The translations under genes and the position numbers were made by a program. A stretch of DNA of 60,000 bases. Source: Gnetum montanum (lineage: Eukaryota > Streptophyta > Gnetopsida > Gnetales > Gnetaceae). The stretch covers positions 152,853 through 212,852 of the forward strand of contig MNCI01025132.1 in the NCBI GenBank assembly GCA_015680685.1, read 5' to 3'. Shown here piece after piece: positions 1 through 13,018 of the stretch. Below the pieces are notes generated by a model that did no database searches, was not told the origin of the DNA, and saw only the letters and a list, made by a program, of their open reading frames with translations. How positions within the stretch are numbered: position 1 is the first letter of the stretch; every line of letters starts with the position of its first letter.

Positions 1-2915
1 TTGGTACCTAAAGGCCATAATTAGTACTAATCATTGTTGAATATTACTGGTGCATATTATTGAAACTGAAACTGAAATTTTAAAATACATCAGTAGCAAT
101 AAATCCGGAGCTCTAGTTGATAGGTACAATATACATGCTGAGATGTTGCAGACTAATAAAAATTGGACCTCTGGCACACCCTGTTATAGATATATACCGG
201 AAAAGGGTTCGAGTGTTGTCTGAAACAAACCTCTTCCTGCCTTCAAATCCTCTAATTCAGTGGTCTGTGACTGCATCAATAAGTGTTAGCTTTTGTTAAG
301 GATTGGATGTACCTAAAATCTGGGTTGTTAGATCTTGTTTCTTTAGAAATGCTAGGCCGACTTGATGTTGTTTTCCTGTGAAGGACCAACATTCTTTGGA
401 AAATTGATTTTCACCAATTGGTAGCAGTATATTTGATTCTATATACTTGAAAGAATGTAAGCTGCAGTTGACGTTACAGATTCGAGGCTTAGAAGAAATT
501 GTTCAAGGAAGTTCTATAGTAATGTATGGAAAACAAATGACATTGAGTAGAAAAACAAAGTCATATTTCCAACGGGATAAATCAAGTCGCATTACACATA
601 ACCAGTTGCATCTTGTAAAGACAACTAGTTGTACTAGAACATAGTACTTTATATCTTACTTTAGTTTACAATAGGCATACGACATGGAGCTGACTTAACA
701 CTGAAAAATGTTTACAAGTCCATGGATGTTTATGGTTTTTTTGAAAGGAAGTTATTGAGTCGATTAATGAAAGCTTTTTGAATGCAATGGCATTTTTAGC
801 TTCTCCAGGTTTCTTGGATGGAGACAACAATATCTTTAAAAATGTCTCCATGTTTTAAAAAGTTCATTTTTACATTTCTACACATACATGATGGGCACCT
901 AAATGGCCCCTGAACTGGTATCTACCTAAATGGCCTTTGAACGGGGATGAAACGCACAAATTGAGCTATCTACCTAAATGGTCGTTTTAATAATTGTGGA
1001 TCCTATGAATTTAATTTCTAATTGAAAGGCTTCTTACACATTCTAGAAAATCTAATAAATGGTATGAAATAATGATCCATAATCTCCTCATGATTTCAGC
1101 CATTTCTCTTAACACAATCTGTACATTTTCATGTTAAGTTGTTGGGGTTAAAGGTGTGACATATGGATGCAAGTCACAAGTCTTACCAACAAATTACACC
1201 TTATCGATTGGAAGTTAATTGAACACAATCAATTTAGAATACTTTATCAGCCATTTGACTAGGCCTGTTATAAAAACAGTCCGGCAGAGTTTGCTTACAA
1301 GATTGTAGGTTAGATCTCTACTTATGAGACAGTAAGATGCAATAAATCCAACAGATAATTTTATTTGGCTTCCCTTATCTAATTGCTTCTTCATTTTGAT
1401 TTACCATAACAACGTCAAAGCCTTCTTTCCATATTTTAAACATGGTCTGCAGTTTGTGTTTCTTAAAACATTATTTTCTTTATTATTTTAAATATGTGCA
1501 GACGCCAAAATTGAAATGCTTGGAAACCTAATAAATATGATCATAATAATAAAGTTTTTAAACTATATATCATGTGCTATAATTCATCCTCCACCCTGAA
1601 GAATGGATTGCATTGCGTCTGATGGTATAAGATGCCTTACCACAATGTAAGTTCCTGATATTCTAAAATGTTGCATTATGTTTTGGACTTCTATATTTGG
1701 AAGACAAGTTTTTAAGATTAGTTTCAAGACTTTTTTGTTAAGGATTTCATTAGAAACTGATGAAATGAAAACCAATCTTAAAACATTGCCCAATGTTTAG
1801 TGTGGCTTTTGTGGAATCTGATTTCGCTACTTAAAAATGTTACGTGTATTAATGGTCGACATAAAACCATAATTAAATATGTTTAAGATCACAGTTGCCT
1901 AACCTTTAAGAAGACCATTATCAGTGACAATTTAGTTCTATATATTCAGCAATAAACTTTAATACCCCAAAATCTGTTTGCAACTTGGATTTCAGTACCT
2001 GTGTTTTAAAATCATCACTTTGAAAATTGAAAATTTTTAACCTACATTATAAAATTTAAATTGTCTATAGAGGATTTGATTCTAATTTGTTTAAATTAAA
2101 TTAATCTACTTCTTTTGTTTCGAAGAGCATACTTTATAAAATTCGACTCTAAACGTTGACCATATTTCAAGATCCAAAGCATTACACTTCAAGAAATTTT
2201 AAATAGCTAGCTTAACCCTACTTTCTTGAGGCAATGGAACCTTAAGAATTGCATTTCCAAAAGTATGTTACAGGCTACATTGTTGAGAAGCTGCTTACAA
2301 ATAAATCCAACAATGAAATTTAACTATGATAATAAATTGCCATTCCGTTTACCATGTCGTCATCAAGTTAATCAAGGTAAACGGCGTAGTGTAATTGAAT
2401 TCCACAGTATTAATATTAAAATACTATTTCATCCAAGAAACGTTAAATAAATTTTTTTCCTACATTGTTTAAAAGGAGTACAACTAACTGCACTTTTCTC
2501 AAACAATATTTCGATAATCATTAACTTCTTGTTTCCGTTACAGTGGAAAGAAAATAACATGAAAATATTTAATTTTATTTAAGTATTTAATATGAAAATC
2601 AACATGTTTTTTTAAAAAATATTCAAAGTATCATTTGGGAATCTTTCGTAGCTCGTTTATTAGGACGTCTGACCTGCACCTTGGAAAGCTACAAGGACCT
2701 AGAGAGTGAATAATTTAACCAAGCGAATGTTTTCAGTTGTTAAGATTGTTGAGCATCTTTGATCCTTGATAATATAGGGGTTGTTCAAGTAGTTGTCTAG
2801 ATCATCTTTCCTCTCTGATCTATCCATAATAGTTCTTTTCCGAAATCATTAAACAATATTTTGTTTCCTCTAAGACGTAAGATTAACTGAATTTAACTGA
2901 GTTAAATGTTCGCAG
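1..2915. other. AT-rich intergenic DNA, no gene recognised
   Basis: All six frames are broken by frequent stops and the longest ORFs are below 80 codons with no recognisable motif. Around 890-1000 a short phrase reading acctaaatggcc recurs three times in about 100 bases, which may be the edge of a decayed transposon. Nothing else can be supported. Confidence 0.5.
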
Positions 2916-3325
2916 CCAGTGGCATTGGCATATGTGACAGCGATATTGATTCTCGTGAAAAGGATGATGTAGATCATTTAGAATTCTTCAAAAGAAGCAG
3001 GAACATCCGTGACATCAATCTTTTACTCTCCTTTACGCCTAGTGCAATGACTTGAACTCTCAAATTTTCTTGGAAAACCATCAAAGTTCTTATGTCAATG
3101 CGAGATGGCTGGTATTACAGTGTAGTTTACAAGGGACAATGGTAATATTTAGGTTGTTAAAATTCCAATTTTGTTTATGCCCTACCTTTTACAATTAAGA
3201 TCATTGTACTACTTTTTTTAACGGATTAATCCACCATTTTCAGTTTTGTGAGATTTACCAAATGGAGAAGCTTCAAGAGGAGTTGGAATCCATAGGGTTT
3301 TCCAAAATAGCAGACTTCCGTGCCG
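2916..3325 (+). other. Two candidate exons of an unknown or broken gene
   Basis: Two short stretches look more like coding sequence than their surroundings. The first, 2916-3055, follows a TTCGCAG acceptor and is open for 46 codons to a TGA; it is rich in Asp, Glu and Arg and contains DSDIDSREKDD. The second, 3244-3325, follows a TTTTCAG acceptor, is open throughout, contains MEKLQEELESIGFSKIADF and ends at a CCG|GTGAGC donor. I do not recognise a family. They may be remnants of a gene with long introns or chance open stretches; no further exons were found nearby. Confidence 0.25.
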
Positions 3326-3661
3326 GTGAGCGAGGTTAGGGCTTTCGCGTAAATGGGACCAATCCTTCAATTGTGCCAATGAAGCTCTTAAGGCATCACG
3401 AAAAGGGGAGCGCCACGGTGAAACCCAGCATTCAAAGCTGGGTCGTCATAGCCGATTAATGAGCGCATTCGCACCTTATATTTATGGTTTAAAGGAGGAA
3501 CCTTTGCTTGAGTGATTCCATAGTGATTTAGATAGATTCGATAAACATAGCTATGATAATGCACTTTTAAGCTACATGTAAAGCTAAGATGCATTTAAAA
3601 TTAAACGCATTTTTAAAACAAGAAATGTAATTGTGTGAACCCTAATATTAAAAAATGGAAT

Positions 3662-3700
3662 TGGGTTAGGTTAGGTTAAGTTAGGTTGGGTTATGTTATT
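3662..3700. repeat. Degenerate GGTTA pentamer tract
   Basis: A run of imperfect GGTTA units (ttaggttaggttaag and similar) of about 35 bases. It resembles telomere-type repeats only loosely: plant telomeres are normally TTTAGGG. It is most simply a decayed microsatellite. Confidence 0.5.
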
Positions 3701-5190
3701 AGACTTAAATCTATAACTTGGTAGTAATTCTGGTTTTGTTAAGAAAACTAGAGAAAATAGTTATTGTTTGTGACCATTAATTGTAGTAGTTTTAACAAAG
3801 GATTAGAAATATTATAAATGTTAAAAATAATGCGTTGGTTGTTGTTTTTGTTGACATATGACCTTTTATTTTTTAAAATAAACATGGGTATATAGTTATC
3901 TAATTAATACTAGGAGGTGAACTTTGGAGCTCACATATAAAAACAAAATGAATGTGCATTCAAGGGTGGTTTTTAAATGTATTTTGAATAAGTAAATAAA
4001 ATTATCTAAATTTCTTTTAAAAGCATTAATATTGAAAAGATTGAAGGAAAGAGTTTGTTTGAGTCTTTCCTTAAATAATTAGGTATATCTATTGCAAATT
4101 TTTTAAAAGTGAATTTTAAGTCTTTTTACATTAAAGAACAATGTTTGGTGAAAGAAACCTTAATTTGTGTAATATCATACCTTCTCTACATGAGAATTAC
4201 AAAAATTAAGATGAGTCTACACATAAACTTTGGAAGATGGAAAAGCAAATGTGTAGACAAGTTCATATATCATATCTATGTCATTTAGCAATGGTGTTTA
4301 TGTAAATCTTTCTTGAAATATTTATTGTTTATCTATAAATAATTAAGATAAAGATGAGTGTTATGAACTTCAAGATAGTAAAAATATGTGTATTAATCTT
4401 GACTATATTAATATTAATAAAATTGATTGGGTTTTGTGGGACCATTCTAAAATCTAGTTTCTAGATTCTATTACATTAAAAACTTTTAAAAACTATTTTG
4501 ATATAAAAATTTATGAGAAATTGCTATAGCAATTTATAGTTTTAGGTTAAGTAAAGGTGGTAGATACAAAATTAAAACATTAAGCCAATGGTTTGATTCC
4601 TCTAGGTATTTTAAGTTAAAAAGATTTCTCATAAAAGGAATTCTAAAATTGGTTTTTCTATTCTTTGGATATAATTTGGGAAAATCATAAGTTTTAAGGT
4701 CATTGAACTTTAGGTTTATATTCATTCAATCAATTTATGTGATTAAAGGGTGAAATTTATTTTATAAGTTTTAAGTTGTGGGTACATGGTATTTTTATTT
4801 GTTTTAGGTCTTTTTATTGTAAAACTTAAGTATTTTTTTTCCCTTATTAATTTTTTGTTTTGTTTGATGTAGGTGGTGTGGTTATATAAATAACTTTGGA
4901 TATAACTTGAAGGAGAGCATGTTTAGGCATTGATGAATATAACTTTGTAAATGTCAAATTTTTATAAAACTTCGTTAGAATTTTCATTTTGCTTTCCATG
5001 AATAAGAACATTTCCAAATCCAAATTTACTTTCTAGTATTTAAGTATTTTAATGCTAATTCTCATTAATTAGTTATTAACTAAATAAGGTAGGAAAATGC
5101 TTTATCAATATTCTTGTTTTAAGAGATTTCATTTATAGGTTGTTAGCCTTATTAACAAGTCAAGTAGGCCTATGCTTCTTTGATTTTCTA
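3701..5190. other. AT-rich intergenic DNA
   Basis: Very AT-rich sequence with no long ORF, RNA gene or recognisable element in either strand. Confidence 0.5.
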
Positions 5191-5199
5191 TAATTATTT

Positions 5200-7420
5200 T
5201 ATTGTAGTAGACCATTATTCCTTGCACATGTTTACTTACATCGACATTGACCTTGTTGGGTTTATTACTACCTCAATTTAGAAGTTAACCCTATCCTTTG
5301 GTATTGTTTCTCACACATGATTAACACCTTATTGTTATTAATATTTAAGAAGCAAATTTATATACTTAGTTATTCATGCCTCTTTATACTATTCCCCATT
5401 GAACATCATATAAGAAAGGATGATGACTATCCTGTAAAATTTTTCTTTTTACTTTATTTGGATTTTTTATTGCATTGAACAACACTAGTTTATTAGCATT
5501 TTGACCATTTTAGCTCAATCTTATTTTTTATATCTTTAACAATTTCATTGTCTCATTGGATCATTGATTTGAGGTAGTAGAGCTTGTTGCAATGAGGGTC
5601 GTTTTGGCCTTGAATTATCACTACTACTTCACCATTGTTTATGTAATTGAAATTGCATCCCATGTATTCTATTTTGCTTTTATTGATTTTTATGCCTTCA
5701 CATTTCCATTTTAGTAGTAATTATTTTTTTGAGCTGTATCCTCAAAGAGAAGATCATTGCAAATATTATACTCTTGTATTTCCTTTTTTGATACATCTAT
5801 AACAATAGCAAATAAGTATGCACTAAGTGCAGATCCTTGATGGAGACTTACTATGATTGGAAAATCCTATGTGATTTCATACACGACTTGAATCACTTTA
5901 AGATATTCATTAGGGATGTTTTTCTTCTTCAAGTCCTACAAAAGAATATCTTCAAGTATTTTATCATATGCTTTTTCTAAGTCAATGAAGACTATATGTA
6001 GATTTTCTCTATATTTTGTTAAATTTCTACATTAATTACTATATCAAGATGACACACTTTATAGTACACTTCCTTGATATAAATCCAGACTAATTTTCTA
6101 ATATTGTTGATTCATGGTTAAGATGCTACTCTATCACTAGTGCCAAAAGCTTCATAGTTTGGTTCATTATCTTGATTGATCTATACCTTACACAATTTCT
6201 CCATCCTTCAAAATTTTATTAAATAATTGTGTTAGCATGAAATTCCTATATTTCCTAGTGCTTTTCCAACTTTGATAGAAATGTCATAGGGTTCAACAAG
6301 TTGTACATTTTTCATCTCAGACAACATTGTCTTCACTTCAAAAAGGAAATTTCATTTACTAAACCAAAAATTTGATTCTTCTTCTTAGATATCTTCTTTT
6401 GGAAATTCTTTATTTAATAAATGTTAAAAATAATTTTGGCATTAATCCAAAATTTTATTGTCTTTTATCAAAATTCTTTCATCTACCTTCTTAAAGCATT
6501 TGACATGATCAAGTCTTTACATTTTTTGTTTCTAATTTTGGCCAATTTGTATATAAATTTTTCTCCTTTCTTTGTTCCTAATTTTTCATAGAAATCATCC
6601 AAGGCCTTATGTTTGGCTTTCACTATACTACTACTTTTGTTTCTGATGAGTGGCGAGGTACCCCCTACACTCTAACTAATGACTTAAGTCTAAATTAACT
6701 AGTGTCACCATCCGTTCCCACTTACCGTACACACCCTGAACCGATGCAACCGCAGCTACCAAAGGCTAATCGTTGCTGGGATCACCACGTGTAACGCACA
6801 TGCTCGAAGTGGTCGTACTGATGCACNNNNNNNNNNNNNNNNNNNNNNNNNNNNNNNNNNNNNNNNNNNNNNNNNNNNNNNNNNNNNNNNNNNNNNNNNN
6901 NNNNNNNNNNNNNNNNNNNNNNNNNNNNNNNNNNNNNNNNNNNNNNNNNNNNNNNNNNNNNNNNNNNNNNNNNNNNNNNNNNNNNNNNNNNNNNNNNNNN
7001 NNNNNNNNNNNNNNNNNNNNNNNNNNNNNAAATAAAATCCTATTCCATGCACTGCAAGGTTTATCCACAAAGCTCATCTTTATTGCTGTACATAACTTGC
7101 GTTTAGGTACAAAGCTGCTCGAATAAAGATCCATTCACTTGGGGACTCTTACTGCGGGCACATGGAAAATATGCTATCTCTGGAGTGATCGAACTGCCAA
7201 AGTTTCCCTACTTCTAAACCAAGATGGGAAATAAGGGGAGTGCCGCCTCTTATTTATAGATTTGGTAGCGGACCGCAATATTGCGTACGCGATATCACGG
7301 CTTGTGCAAATCACGTCTCATCAGCTTCTATCTTTACCATTTTATACATCACCCCATCTTCTTAGTTTACGCTTTACTATGATTCTGTAAGGCATATTTA
7401 CTTATCTTGGATAGCATGTT
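5200..7420 (-). mobile_element. RTE-type LINE remnant, interrupted by a solo LTR
   Basis: On the minus strand, broken reading frames match the reverse transcriptase of plant RTE LINEs. The block FIDLEKAYD (about 5965-5995) is RT motif A, and LHQGSALSAYLFAIV (about 5815-5850) is the conserved loop before motif B. The FADD motif is eroded to something like FEDT. Many stops and frameshifts make it dead. The 3' part runs toward 5200; the 5' part appears to resume beyond the solo LTR at 7324. The same family recurs at 28.4-29.9 kb and as a tail at 17.4 kb. The outer limits are approximate. Confidence 0.65.
6644..7323 (-). mobile_element. Solo LTR of the Athila-like family (contains N gap)
   Basis: It starts TGATGAGTGG and ends CTCATCA, the same termini as the LTRs at 10447 and 16488, and lacks any internal region. 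Flanks GTTTC (6639-6643) and GCTTC (7324-7328) match at four of five bases, consistent with an aged target-site duplication. The U3 palindromes and a minus-strand TATAAATA (about 7250) are visible near the right end. Bases 6827-7029 are 203 Ns, so the true length is unknown. ORFs drawn across the Ns are meaningless. Confidence 0.75.
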
Positions 7421-7740
7421 GCACTCTATAACTCCACCACCATATCTTGTTTAGAATGTTTTTTTTTTTTTTGTTGTGTTTCACTCAAAATATCCTTTTT
7501 AGTTTTATGAATGTAGCTTTTCATTTGTTTACAAATTAAATTAGTAGAATAATTCAAATTATACATGTCTTTGTCAAGTAGTTATACTTTGAATAATGCA
7601 ATGTTAACTTCATTCAAATTTCATCATTTTATGTATTTAGTCTCTTTTTCATACTACCTTTGAAGCTCTTTATAACTAAATCCAACCATTAGTTGAGGCT
7701 AATTTATAAGGCTTTCATGAATCATAAAAGTATGATTTCA
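7421..7740. other. Intergenic, poly-T tract
   Basis: AT-rich sequence with a T run near 7460 and no gene or element recognised. Part may belong to the LINE on its left. Confidence 0.4.
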
Positions 7741-8940
7741 AAAGGGCTTAGTCAATGTTGATGCATCATCGTAGCTTCATAGATGTTCCTTAGTCAACTA
7801 AGCCTTTGTTGCATCAATGCATCTATGTTACACAATCACAAAAAAATGTTTATAAATATGGTTCTCTTACCATGTTTAGACATTGTTTTGGTTAGTAGTG
7901 TAGCTGAACTATTTCAATTTCTTTCCATAGTCTTATTAAATAATCACCAAGTGCCCGCAACATGAATTCGAGTTAATTGTATAATGTCTTATACAATCCA
8001 TGACTCACAATAAGATCAAGATTGATTCATATTCATTACAACACTTTAATAGTATGTACGTGAGTTTAGGATGTGTACAACAAGTTGGAAACAAACACTA
8101 GTTAGCCTTAGGTGAGCTTAGGATTTATTTTGTTGTTATTAATTGTATGAATTAAATAATTAATCAATTTTTATATTTCCATCTAACTTAGCTATAGCCA
8201 CACAATATCAATGATCATACAACTCACCTTGGACAAAGCCATACATGATAAAGCTATTATTAGGGCAAGTAGAAAGAGAGGAACCAACAATCAATGCTTT
8301 TAACAATTTAGATATCATGCTTGTCTCATTCATAAATTACAACACATGCTACTGTGACACTTGTAGATGGTATAGTTGTGCATTAATGATTTATCTTTAA
8401 GGAAAAATTGATATAGCAAGTCACACACATATTATTAACTGAAACATATCTTCTTCATGTAGGGTCAATAGCACATTGCACAATGAAAACACTACTATGG
8501 ATGATAACATGATCCATATTGAAAAGAATTGGAGTGCACCATTTCAAACCAGTGCTTCATATGCTCATTCAAACCCGTACTATGTTCAAAGACTACATTC
8601 TATTGTTGCAAAAAATTGTAGAGGACATGAAGCGAGTCCTAGAACATGGAGGACCTCAAGGCCTAGGCCTTCCAGTACAACCAAAAGATATGAACTAAGG
8701 GATTATAGAGAAAGATGTAAAAGTCATGGCGATTCTCCCAGTTTACCATCGTCTTCCTCTTCATCTTTATTGTTTAGTTCTGACAAAGATTATAATGTAG
8801 TCATTGAAGGAAGGACAAAAGATACCATTATAATAAGACATATAGAAATAGAGATTAAAGTAATTACCAAGCAAGAACATAGAAATAGAGACCATTGACA
8901 TCTTAGCATGCTCTTGTTGCTACATTGGATTAAGGCTAAT
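7741..8940 (+). mobile_element. Truncated LTR-gag remnant of the same Ty3-gypsy family
   Basis: From 7741 to about 8400 the sequence follows the LTR of element 3 (U3 with gatgcatc repeats, TATAAATAT near 7851, then the agtgcccgcaac and gattgattcatattcatt landmarks). It continues into a leader and a 140-codon ORF at 8476-8898 that aligns with the start of element 3 gag, including the Arg-rich and Ser-rich linker (a Ser run near codon 95). The LTR-leader junction is eroded and everything downstream of about 8940 is missing, so this is a 5' fragment. Confidence 0.6.
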
Positions 8941-10441
8941 TTATTCTTGCTAGGATGCTCTACACAACTATGCATCTCTTCTCCTAGGTTTGAAATGCAT
9001 ATGGTCTCTTGATATATTCTTATTAGTTTGCATTTCCTATTTTCAAAGCTTATTATTTTGTTTGCCTTAGCATTTTTGCATATTATGGAAATCAAATTTT
9101 GTGAGATCATTTTCTACACATTTCATTTATTGTTTACATATTTTGTTCTGAGGAGCTTTACGTTGTCTATGAGTTAAAAAATTCAACTTGTACTATTATA
9201 CCTTCAAAGGTTTGTAACATGGTATATTTTGATCGATTACCAAGTATTTGTGCTTTCTCCCTAACAAGTTTGAGTATGTCTTGTAAGAGCAATGTTGATC
9301 TGAGTCTAGTGAGGTTCTTAGGAGTTTTGAGGAATACCAAACTTGGAGATCTCTATATTAAAGCCTTGAGAAGAGTGTTTAGCATCTAAGGATCCACCAC
9401 CATGGTGTCTACTATTTTTTATTGGGCACAATTTAAAGTGGTGAGCTTTACCATGCATATAAGTGAATGTTTTCTATTATGCGTTGATTTCATTTGGCTT
9501 CGACATTTCAAGTTTTATTTTGGTATTTTTATAAGAACTCATTCAATCCATCCTTCTAGGTGCATCGATCTAAATAATTTTGTCATAAGAAGATTTTGTA
9601 GGAGCCCAACAACTAGAGTCATAAACAGGTATATTGAAACATTGTGCTTAAAAACTAAAACTTTGCTACCAAGGGTGAGCTTTTCTTCTTTCCATTTATT
9701 AAGGTTCTTTTCAATTTTATCAACAACATGATTTCACAAAATAATCAAAGTAGGCTTAAAAGAGAAAGATATTTTTAAAACCTTAATCTTTTTTTCAAAA
9801 TTTTCCAATACATAAGAGTAACCCACTTAACTTTGTCAATGCTAGTCCCAAGCCCATGTACAAAAGCAAGAGTGATAGCACCATCATAGTTATATATTTA
9901 TAATATATAGCTATGATTTGCCTCACAGGATCTTCTATAATAATGATGAAGGATCTATATTTTTACGACCAATCCATGGATGAGTCTTCTTGCAAATTTT
10001 AATGAATATCACCATTGTGAAAAGCATAATAATGGTTTTTAATATATATCTACGATAAATGGTTAGGGAATGGAAATCATGGTGAAGTTATGCAAGCGCA
10101 TTAGCACATCCCATGGTAATTACTTGATTCCTCTAACTTCTTATAAGATTTCTGCATTCTACTTTACCATATTCATGAAATATCCCTCTAACTTCATCAA
10201 AAAAGTATTCTCTCATGGATGATTTCTCTTGTAGATTTTCATGCATATCAACATATACAACACAAAAATTATTAATCACCTTTATTATACAGCAAAAAGA
10301 AAAGGTTACATTTCATATGTTTTGTTATGAATAAAAATATATTTTCAACATTACATGATGTGGCAACTATAGTGTTATGGATGCAATATTTTTCAGCACG
10401 ACCCAAGGTGACCCTCTAGGGCATTATGGAAAAAATATTAT
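8941..10441. other. Unassigned sequence, probably decayed repeats
   Basis: No convincing coding region. A 109-codon plus-strand ORF at 9402-9731 has no motif and is probably spurious. The stretch is bounded by gag debris on the left and element 1 on the right and is likely old transposon DNA, but I cannot name it. Confidence 0.4.
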
Positions 10442-10446
10442 TTAAC

Positions 10447-10910
10447 TAATGAGTGGTGAGGTACCCCTACACTCAACCATACGAATATGAGCGTTTCACG
10501 CACGATCCAGTTGAACTCCAAGGACTAAGTTCTTATGCGCCTTAATGGAACACTTAGGGTTAATCAATCATTGTCTTCCCAAACTTACTTGTATTGTCAC
10601 GGTTGTATGGTTAAGTAAGCTTGAGGTATATGATTTTTATAACTTTTTGTCTTTTTATGTCTTCTGCTAATACAGTAAAGGGAGAGAGAACTAAGTGACT
10701 AACTTACATTAACTATTCATTAACTAGTTTCTAAGTGTTCGTAACACCAGTATCCATTTCCACTTGTCGTACACATCCTGAACTAGTGCAACGCTGCTGG
10801 GATTACCAAATGCTAATCGTCACTGGGTTACCAAGCGCTACATGCATGCTCGAAGCGGTCGTACTGAGTGTATTTAACTAAGGGGGTTGAAGTTTGAGAA
10901 AGATATTAAT
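10447..10910 (-). repeat. 3' LTR of element 1, truncated at an N
   Basis: It matches 16488-16950 of the other LTR with about 7% difference by eye. The remaining 320 bases (U3, TATA box, palindromes) and the polypurine tract are absent; a single N at 10911 marks the break. This is likely an assembly join rather than a biological deletion. Confidence 0.8.
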
Positions 10911-10911
10911 N

Positions 10912-12890
10912 TTGAGTGAAAACTCATCCTCGAGTTCATTACAAAATATTGGGAAGGTATGGGATTATTGACTTGAATGACAACTAATGGTGAATGGGAT
11001 GACGTGTGAACGGATCAATCATTACAATACATAACAATATTAGTGTTCATGACTACAAGAATGAACACTATACACAATGGCCATCCAGCCTTATTTGGCA
11101 GCTGAGAGAGAAGAGAGAGTGAAAGAAGAAGAAGACGTGTTGCTGCTGACGCCAGGATTGCATCTTCTGTTGTCCATCTATAATCGCGCCATCAGTCTTC
11201 TTCCTTACACAACTGTTCCAGCACCAATCCATCCTAAGTGTTTCCTCCAGGTCTAGTCCATTGCTATCTGATTGCCATCTGCACACACGACATAGTCACA
11301 TATGAGCAAGGATAAGTAAATCACAATACAGTTGATTCCTTGTCTCGGTGTAAGGTCCATTGGCTGAGTTGTGATATGGCTAATACAGATTCTAGAGATA
11401 TAACATTGGTGACTACCCAAGGTGTAGGGGTTATGAAAATTGAAAAAATTGGACCAGGGCCCCCATGACTAAGAGCAATCCTTCGGTAGCGATAGAATGG
11501 AAAAAGATAAGGACTAAGAAAGATGGAGAAAAAGAAACAATGGCAATGCCGATAAAATGGATGTCAGAGATGAGAATGAACAAAACAAATGTTGATTGTA
11601 GAAATGTTTAAGGGAAAGAAGTTAACTGGTTCACCAAATAGGAATGCCAGTGGGTCCTCCCCAAAACAGGCTCATGCTCTTGATGCCCTAACAACCCCAC
11701 ATTCAAAGAGTCCGTAGGCTCTGGAAATGTCATTTGGAAGCAAGAGTTAAAGTGTTAACCACAAGAATTCACCAAAAAGAAAACAATGCATCAACCAAAA
11801 TATAGACTATTGATACAACCGATAATGAGGTGGAAAATGGAGAAAGAATGATGAGAAGAAGAGAATGGAATGGAGTCCCAAGAACAAGGTGGTGTACAAC
11901 CCCTTGTGTATGTATGGTTAATGTGGCTGAGTAGATCTCATTCCAAATCCAGCCTCAAATAATCCACATCCAGTGACTTCGCATTAATACACTTGGCTAA
12001 TCCATCCATTTGTAGTAACAAGAATGCTTCCACCAAAGAGTCACCACCATTCCGAGGAAATGAGAAAGGGAAAAGTAGGAAGCAAGAAAGGGCCTTAGTT
12101 AGAGGGAACGTGTTTGTTTAGTTCCATAACGAGTGCTTGTAGCCCAAATAATTATTTTGTCTAAAGGGTGTGCTTTGAATTCTCACTTTTTTTTCTTTTT
12201 TTTTTGCGTGAGAACCACAACATGAAAAGACTTATTTTTATTGGCTCAGCTTCCCAATAATGGAGCAATGTCGGAATGGTAAGGAAAACTCAAGAAGAAA
12301 ACATCCAAGCACCCAAGAGAATAGCCAGCACAAATGCATCAAATCCCTTTGAAGTCACACCCTTTTTAGTCCTTGAGTCCTTCCTTAGTTTGAGAAATGC
12401 CCAGTTACCAACTTGTTAATGGTTTTATTATTAAAGAAAGGGACTGTATAGTTCTAAGCTAAGAGAGACCATAGAAATTTATGAATGCATGGATGACGTG
12501 GACTCATTGCCTGTTATATCAAAAGAACCATACCTTAGTATCAACATTATAACTCAAAGGTAAAAACCAAACATTAGAAATCAATAGAATACAGTTCATA
12601 CCACCATTAGGAGCACTTATTAGGTGACAAATCTAACAAAACAAAAACAACAAACAAAGACAAAAAGAAGAACAAAAACAAAAACAAAACAAAACAAACA
12701 GTCACATAAAGAAATGAAAAAGTATAAATGATGTTGCAAAACAAAAATAAGAAAAGTTAAAGAAATTTTTAAAACAAAAACTTAAAAAGGAACTTAGGGC
12801 CTCAAATAGTTAGCAGAGGTGGCCGTCTCCACCATGACTGAGTTGGAAGGAGGAGATTCGAAATAGTAAGTAGGGTTTTCCCTTCTCAGA
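10912..12890 (-). other. 3' untranslated region of element 1
   Basis: Non-coding retroelement sequence shared in order with elements 2, 3 and 4. On the minus strand it includes a U-rich stretch just after the pol remnant (12600-12790), a CATGGTGGAGA motif (about 12822-12837), an A-rich tract followed by GAATTCAAAGCACACCC (about 12165-12205), the GGGGAGGACCCAC block (about 11651-11665) and AGTCATGGGGG (about 11459-11470). No accessory ORF survives here. Confidence 0.65.
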
Positions 12891-12966
12891 GGTATTATGT
12901 GCACTGACCGTTCTAAATTCATGGAAGGGTTTGGTTTGTTGCACATTGACTAATATTCTCTTATCG

Positions 12967-12973
12967 GGGCTCT
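12967..12973 (-). other. Deletion junction of pol at 7-base microhomology AGAGCCC
   Basis: On the minus strand the sequence runs CAAACAAGAGCCCC and then ATAAGAGAATATTAGTC. The left half matches the post-protease region of element 4 (about 53295-53312, CAAACAAGAGCCCC). The right half matches the last integrase codons seen in element 2 (about 33535-33570, GAGAGCCCAAATAAG). The shared AGAGCCC spans the junction, which is typical of end joining or template switching. Confidence 0.75.
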
Positions 12974-13018
12974 TGTTTGAATTTTTTAGTAATTTCCAAC
13001 TTCCCCCAGTTGATATTT

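Noticed and set aside
3662-3700. Interstitial telomere tract
   Set aside because: Units are GGTTA-like and irregular, not the plant TTTAGGG heptamer, and only about 35 bases long.
6756-7134. Three ORFs of 104-122 codons on both strands
   Set aside because: They run across 203 Ns and are translated from gap characters inside a solo LTR.
8790-9110. 106-codon minus-strand ORF
   Set aside because: It overlaps the gag remnant on the plus strand and has no recognisable motif.
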